This document shows, in pieces, positions 14,481-17,350 of a DNA stretch of 17,350 bases (its first letter is position 1; each line of letters opens with the position of its first letter). The stretch is from Pseudomonadota bacterium (GTDB lineage: Bacteria > Pseudomonadota > Gammaproteobacteria > Steroidobacterales > Steroidobacteraceae), in contig JAJZFQ010000074.1 in assembly GCA_021805275.1 (NCBI GenBank), forward strand, positions 1 through 17,350, written 5' to 3'. The position numbers and the translations under genes are program-made. The notes under the pieces were generated by a model. The model was not told the origin of the DNA. It saw only the letters and a list, made by a program, of their open reading frames with translations, and searched no databases.

Positions 14481-15202
14481 TCAGAGCGGAAGTCTGCGAG
14501 GCGCCCGTACCCTGCGGTACACCCTCAGTGCGTGCGCGCCCGTGGCGAGCAGCATCGGCGTGGACGGTTCCGGTCCGCTGAGCGGACTCAGCTGTGGCGA
14601 GTACAGCTCGTCCATCGCGAGAGTCTCACCGCAGATGGTGCCGCACTGGGAGTAGCGTGTCACGGACGTGATCCCGGGCCCCTCGAGTGTCCACGGTTTC
14701 GGCGCGCTGTCAGTGTAGTAACCGGTCATGGCCTACGCAACGCTCGCGAGCAGGGTGTTGCCCGCGCCGTAAGCGCTCGCCGAGAACTGTGCGATCGGCG
14801 GGCCGCTGGCACCATTGCCGTCGTTCCATCCGGCGGCATAGAGGCTCAATGTGCTGAGCGCAGTGCTGCACTCGAGCGTGTGGGCCGGGCCGGTATTGAG
14901 GCCTTGCTGGCCGAGCACGTTGTTGCCCGATTTGGCCGTCAACGCCCCATCCCCTGGGTGCACGAGCCGTTGTACTCGGCGTTGGCGCACACCACGCGCA
15001 GGACGCTGCCCGGGGTTACATTTGTCAGTGTGATGTCATACTGGCCCAGGCAGCCTGTGGTCGCGACGTTCACATGATACGGGCGGGCGGAGGTATTCAC
15101 CGAATCGAAGATCAACGTATCGGCGTGCGGGACGATGGGGTGCAGCGAGGGTGCCGCGCCCAACGGGGCGATGGCGAACGACCGCTGGACAGTTGAAGTC
15201 AT
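14481..15202 (-). pseudogene. Decayed gene for an exported PEP-CTERM-like protein
   Basis: Read from the ATG at 15202 (strong GGGAG site at 15211-15215), the first part has a signal-peptide remnant ending PHA before DTLIFDSV. It then continues as a soluble, Cys-containing domain (LTNVTPGSVLRVVCANAEY). At the G run on the minus strand (14954-14951) the frame is lost and a stop follows at 14939. Reading on in the next frame restores a sensible protein (DGALTAKSGNNVLGQQG) down to an amber codon at 14733-14735. After that the same frame continues to 14481 with a C-terminus GPEPSTPMLLATG (PEP at 14573-14565), then arginines. That tail resembles the PEP-CTERM sorting signal cut by exosortase, though its hydrophobic stretch is short. 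The two lesions indicate a pseudogene. No exosortase gene is in the window. Confidence 0.55.
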
Positions 15203-15931
15203 CGGCGGCGCTCCCATGGATCCTTGCAGTGCCGTACGTTCCGGGATAACACGCGCCGCAGTGCACCGCGGCGATGTTGAATCAATGTCTTGGGCTTGAT
15301 CGGCTGGTGCCGAGGGTGGCGCCGCCCGCTGCGGTGAAAAAATCACCGATGCGGCGCAGTTCACGGTCTGACGTCTCATGACCGCCGGCCTTGCCGCGAT
15401 CCTCGGTCGGCCGTGCGCGCCGAGCGCGCGCTGCGCAGCGGCGCTTCGGGTTTCTGAATCAGTGACCTGGTCGGGATCGGCTGGCGCGGCGTCGCCTTCG
15501 CCGCAGTCGGATTCCGCCGGCCACAGGTGCGCCCGATGCGCAGACTGCTGAGATCGCCCGCTAAGTGACTGCGGCCCCTCGAGTGAGTGTCGGCATCACT
15601 CCGACGCTACACCTTGCACTGTGACGAGGCGGCGCGGCACATTGCCGGAGCGGGACCTGCTTTCCTCGTGAAGGCCCAGTCGGGGGGGCAGCCCAGTGGG
15701 CTCCCTGCGTCCCGCTGCATTGGTTCAATCGCGTTGCCCAGTGGAGCGCGTCCCGTCCGGGGGTCGGGACTGTCTGCCTCAATGGCATGACCTGTCTAAT
15801 CCCCAGGCCGACCGCGAGTACGCAGCGCGGCGCGGGTTAGTGTCCACGGCGGGAATCTCAGCGGTTGCGCTCCGGTGCTGCGAGATTCAATGCCGGACGA
15901 CACCACGAGTCTGCCGTGAGTTTGGGCAGGC
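15203..15931. other. Gene-poor stretch with small hairpins and a degenerate direct repeat
   Basis: I find no convincing coding region here on either strand; open frames are short and lack family features. Visible structure: a hairpin CGGTGA-AAAAA-TCACCG (15332-15348); a 30-base degenerate direct repeat (15278-15307 and 15455-15484, 24 of 30 identical by eye); a 13-bp palindrome AGCCCAGTGGGCT (15690-15702); and an inverted repeat GTCCCG/CGGGAC (15750-15770). It may be remnant DNA between the pseudogene and the Sel1 genes. Confidence 0.5.
15278..15484 (+). repeat. Degenerate 30-base direct repeat pair
   Basis: 15278-15307 and 15455-15484 both begin TGAATCA, then TG, C, TGG, and end GATCGGCTGG. 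By eye they match at 24 of 30 positions, spaced 177 bases apart. Origin unknown. Confidence 0.4.
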
Positions 15932-16747
15932 TCAGGGCGGACGCCCGAAGTCGACCGGCTGCACCAGCGCCGGTGCGCCGAAGTCCACCACCTTGGCGTT
16001 CGAGGCGTTGAAATACAGAATCCAGAACGATCGCAGGCTCTGCGCCACGCGCTGATCGTCCGCCGGCGGTGCAGCCGGCTCCTGAGGTGCAACGGCGGCC
16101 GAACTCCGCGTCACCGTGGCGGCTTGCGCAGCGCTCTGCGCGGAAGGCGGCGTCCTTGGTGTCGAGGCCGCCACATCGGTGGCCGGTGGCAAATGCGTCT
16201 GATGCGCCGCAAGCCACCGCTGCGCTGCCTCGCTCCCCGCAGCCGCAGCGCTCTTCATCCAGTGGATTGCGCGCGCTGTGTCGTGCCGACCGCCGACCCC
16301 ACGCCACAGATCCAGGCCGAGCTGATATTCCCCGTAAGGTAATCGCTGCCGGGCGGATGCGCGAGTCCAATGGAACCCGGCGGCGCGATTCGCCGCAAAC
16401 ACCCCAGGTATGCCCTGCAGCTCGATGTGGCCCAGCATCGCCTCCGCGAGCGGGTCGGACCGCTGCGCGCCGCGCCGCGCACTTTCGAATGCATGGAGCA
16501 GTTGTCGGTGGCAGTCTAAAAATACCGCCCAACCACCCAGCTGCGCCGGCTTAGAAAGTGCGTTCAGCGCCATGTGCGCCCGAACTACGGACCACCGGCG
16601 CGCGCAAGAGGTCCGCGCGATCGCCAGCGCCCGCGTGTCTTGGCTCACGCGAAATCGCTGCGACGCGAGCATGTTGCCCCAACAGATGGCCGGTCCGAGC
16701 AAGCCACTGATGCCAAGGAGGATCGCGTTGAGGTAAGCTGAGCGCAC
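15932..16747 (-). CDS. Secreted Sel1-repeat-like protein with a novel C-terminal block
   Basis: The 271 residues start at GTG 16747, just six bases beyond the first base of the upstream gene's stop and in the same frame. Residues 1-24 are a signal peptide or anchor (AILLGISGLLGPAICWG). The middle carries two diverged Sel1-like helical repeats (about 99-133 and 135-170; for example YQLGLDLWRGVGG, then ARAIHWMKSAAAAG), which usually mediate protein-protein contacts. A low-complexity Ala/Pro/Thr linker (about 185-230) leads to a C-terminal block (231-271) with VVDFGAPALVQPVDFG. The block closely matches the end of the neighbouring Sel1 protein. I do not recognise it as a named domain. Function is unknown; a structural or sorting role for the shared end is inference. 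The Shine-Dalgarno is weak, so translation may depend on the upstream gene. Confidence 0.7.
   Translation of the reverse strand: MRSAYLNAILLGISGLLGPAICWGNMLASQRFRVSQDTRALAIARTSCARRWSVVRAHMALNALSKPAQLGGWAVFLDCHRQLLHAFESARRGAQRSDPLAEAMLGHIELQGIPGVFAANRAAGFHWTRASARQRLPYGEYQLGLDLWRGVGGRHDTARAIHWMKSAAAAGSEAAQRWLAAHQTHLPPATDVAASTPRTPPSAQSAAQAATVTRSSAAVAPQEPAAPPADDQRVAQSLRSFWILYFNASNAKVVDFGAPALVQPVDFGRPP
15935..16057 (-). other. Shared C-terminal block, copy A
   Basis: This encodes residues 231-271 of the complete Sel1-like protein. Key positions are VAQSLRSFW, LYFNASNA, VVDFG, PALV and PVDFG. They align without gaps, apart from the last two residues, to 16754-16870. Confidence 0.75.
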
Positions 16748-16750
16748 GAC

Positions 16751-17350
16751 TCAGTTTCCAAAGCCCACGGGCCGAACCAGGGCGGGCGTCCCGAAATCCA
16801 CGACCTGCGCGTTCGAGGCTCGGAAGTACAGAGTCCAAAACGACTGCAGGCTTCGAGCCACACGCTCGTTGTCTATCGGTGCTGCGGCAGGCGCCTGCGC
16901 GGGTTGCGGTGCTGATCGCGCGAGCTTTGTCCGTGGTGAATTCTCAAGCGCCTGCAGTTTCGCTATGGCTGGTTTGAATCCCTGCGCGGCCGCCTTCCGA
17001 TACCAGTACAGAGCCTTGACGGAATTCGGGTGGAGTCCACCTTCACCCTTTGCGTGATAGAACCCCAAGACGTACTCGGCTTGCGCATTTCGCTGCGCGG
17101 CCGCCTTCCGAAACCAGTACAGAGCCTTGACGGGATTCGGGTGGAGTCCACCTTCACCCTTTGCGTGATAGAACCCCAAGCCGTACTCGGCTTGCGCATT
17201 TCGCTGCGCGGCCGCCTTTCGAAACCAGTACAGAGCCTTGACGGAATTCGGGTGGAGTCCACCTTCACCCTTTGCGTGATAGAACCCCAAGACGTACTCG
17301 GCTTGCGCATTTCGCTGCGCGGCCGCCTTCCGAAACCAGTACAGAGCCTT
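16751..17350 (-). CDS. Sel1-repeat protein with a novel C-terminal block (N-terminus beyond window)
   Basis: The frame is open from the right edge to the TGA at 16751, giving 199 residues with the N-terminus missing. It begins within near-identical Sel1 repeats of 37 residues (pattern YGLGFYHAKGEGG, then VKALYWFRKAAAQ). At least three full copies are seen, the last changing to YWYRKAAAQGFKPA. A short Ala/Pro/Gln-rich linker follows. The protein ends in a block of about 39 residues with VARSLQSFW and VVDFGTPALVRPVGFG, shared with the next gene. Sel1 repeats are helical scaffolds often involved in secretion, signalling or host interaction. The near-identity of repeats shows recent tandem expansion. 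Base composition is less GC-rich than in the pigment operon, which may mean a different origin. Confidence 0.82.
   Translation of the reverse strand, partial: KALYWFRKAAAQRNAQAEYVLGFYHAKGEGGLHPNSVKALYWFRKAAAQRNAQAEYGLGFYHAKGEGGLHPNPVKALYWFRKAAAQRNAQAEYVLGFYHAKGEGGLHPNSVKALYWYRKAAAQGFKPAIAKLQALENSPRTKLARSAPQPAQAPAAAPIDNERVARSLQSFWTLYFRASNAQVVDFGTPALVRPVGFGN
16754..16870 (-). other. Shared C-terminal block, copy B
   Basis: This encodes the last 39 residues of the edge-cut Sel1 protein. Key positions are VARSLQSFW, LYFRASNA, VVDFG, PALV and PVGFG, matching copy A. Confidence 0.75.
17011..17350 (-). repeat. Tandem 111-bp repeats encoding Sel1 units
   Basis: Near-identical units start at 17011, 17122, 17233 and 17344, a spacing of exactly 111 bases (37 codons), and continue past the window edge. 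The differences I see are single bases, such as ggaattc versus gggattc. A diverged partial unit precedes 17011. Unit number is likely to vary between strains, and assembly collapse is possible here. Confidence 0.9.

Noticed and set aside
15690..15702. 13-bp palindrome AGCCCAGTGGGCT as a phage or integrase attachment site or operator
   Set aside because: No integrase, tRNA or flanking direct repeat nearby; palindromes of this size are common by chance in GC-rich DNA.
15750..15770. Inverted repeat GTCCCG/CGGGAC as a terminator
   Set aside because: There is a 9-base loop, no T run on either strand and no convincing gene ending beside it.
15561..15788. 75-codon minus-strand frame as a small gene
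   Set aside because: No recognisable start signal, signal peptide, domain or coupling to a neighbour.
16069..16554. Plus-strand frame opposite the Sel1-like gene
   Set aside because: No start signal or domain; the minus strand has a signal peptide, Sel1-like repeats and the shared C-terminal block.
17011..17350. CRISPR array
   Set aside because: The 111-bp units abut directly with no unique spacers and stay open as Sel1 coding repeats.

Overview
The window is very GC-rich and gene-dense, with many start/stop overlaps of the ATGA or GTGA type. The left 7 kb is the early part of an aryl-polyene (xanthomonadin-type) pigment operon. The presence of a chorismatase of the XanB2/Hyg5/FkbO family and a halogenase-like flavoprotein in it points to a gammaproteobacterium of the Xanthomonadales/Nevskiales neighbourhood. 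This taxonomic guess is inferred from gene content only.

Region 1 (1-7029, minus strand, read right to left). The order is: an exported polybasic protein made of 11-residue repeats; a halogenase-like FAD protein; a chorismatase; a PlsC-type acyltransferase; a family 2 glycosyltransferase; an acyl carrier protein; an AMP-forming ligase; a FabZ/ApeI-like dehydratase; and an LpxL/HtrB-like acyltransferase cut by the left edge. Together they would make 3-/4-hydroxybenzoate from chorismate, load it on the carrier protein, start dehydration of the growing polyene, and attach lipid and sugar. Ketosynthases, ketoreductases and exporters are not here and would be expected beyond position 1. Five junctions are 4-bp ATGA overlaps. 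An exact TATAAT upstream of the carrier-protein gene suggests an internal promoter.

Region 2 (7122-12249, plus strand). A divergent operon encodes a fused twin-domain ABC permease of the NitT/TauT type, its ATPase with an extra C-terminal domain, and an OmpR-type response regulator with a CpxA-like sensor kinase. The regulator gene overlaps the ATPase gene, so transporter and signalling are probably one unit. No substrate-binding protein is present.

Region 3 (12250-14427, plus strand). A small single-TM protein of unknown role is followed by a ClC chloride/proton antiporter with a proline-rich N-terminal extension, then a possible 44-residue coupled ORF and a terminator-like hairpin.

Region 4 (14428-15931). 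The composition and coding quality change. A decayed gene for an exported PEP-CTERM-like protein (one frameshift, one amber stop) is read on the minus strand. About 730 bases without a recognisable gene follow, holding only small hairpins and a degenerate direct repeat.

Region 5 (15932-17350, minus strand). Two adjacent Sel1-repeat genes lie here; the right-hand one is cut by the window edge and carries near-identical 111-bp tandem repeats. Both proteins end in the same approximately 40-residue C-terminal block, which I do not recognise as a named domain and consider, with the 11-residue-repeat protein, the most novel item in the window.
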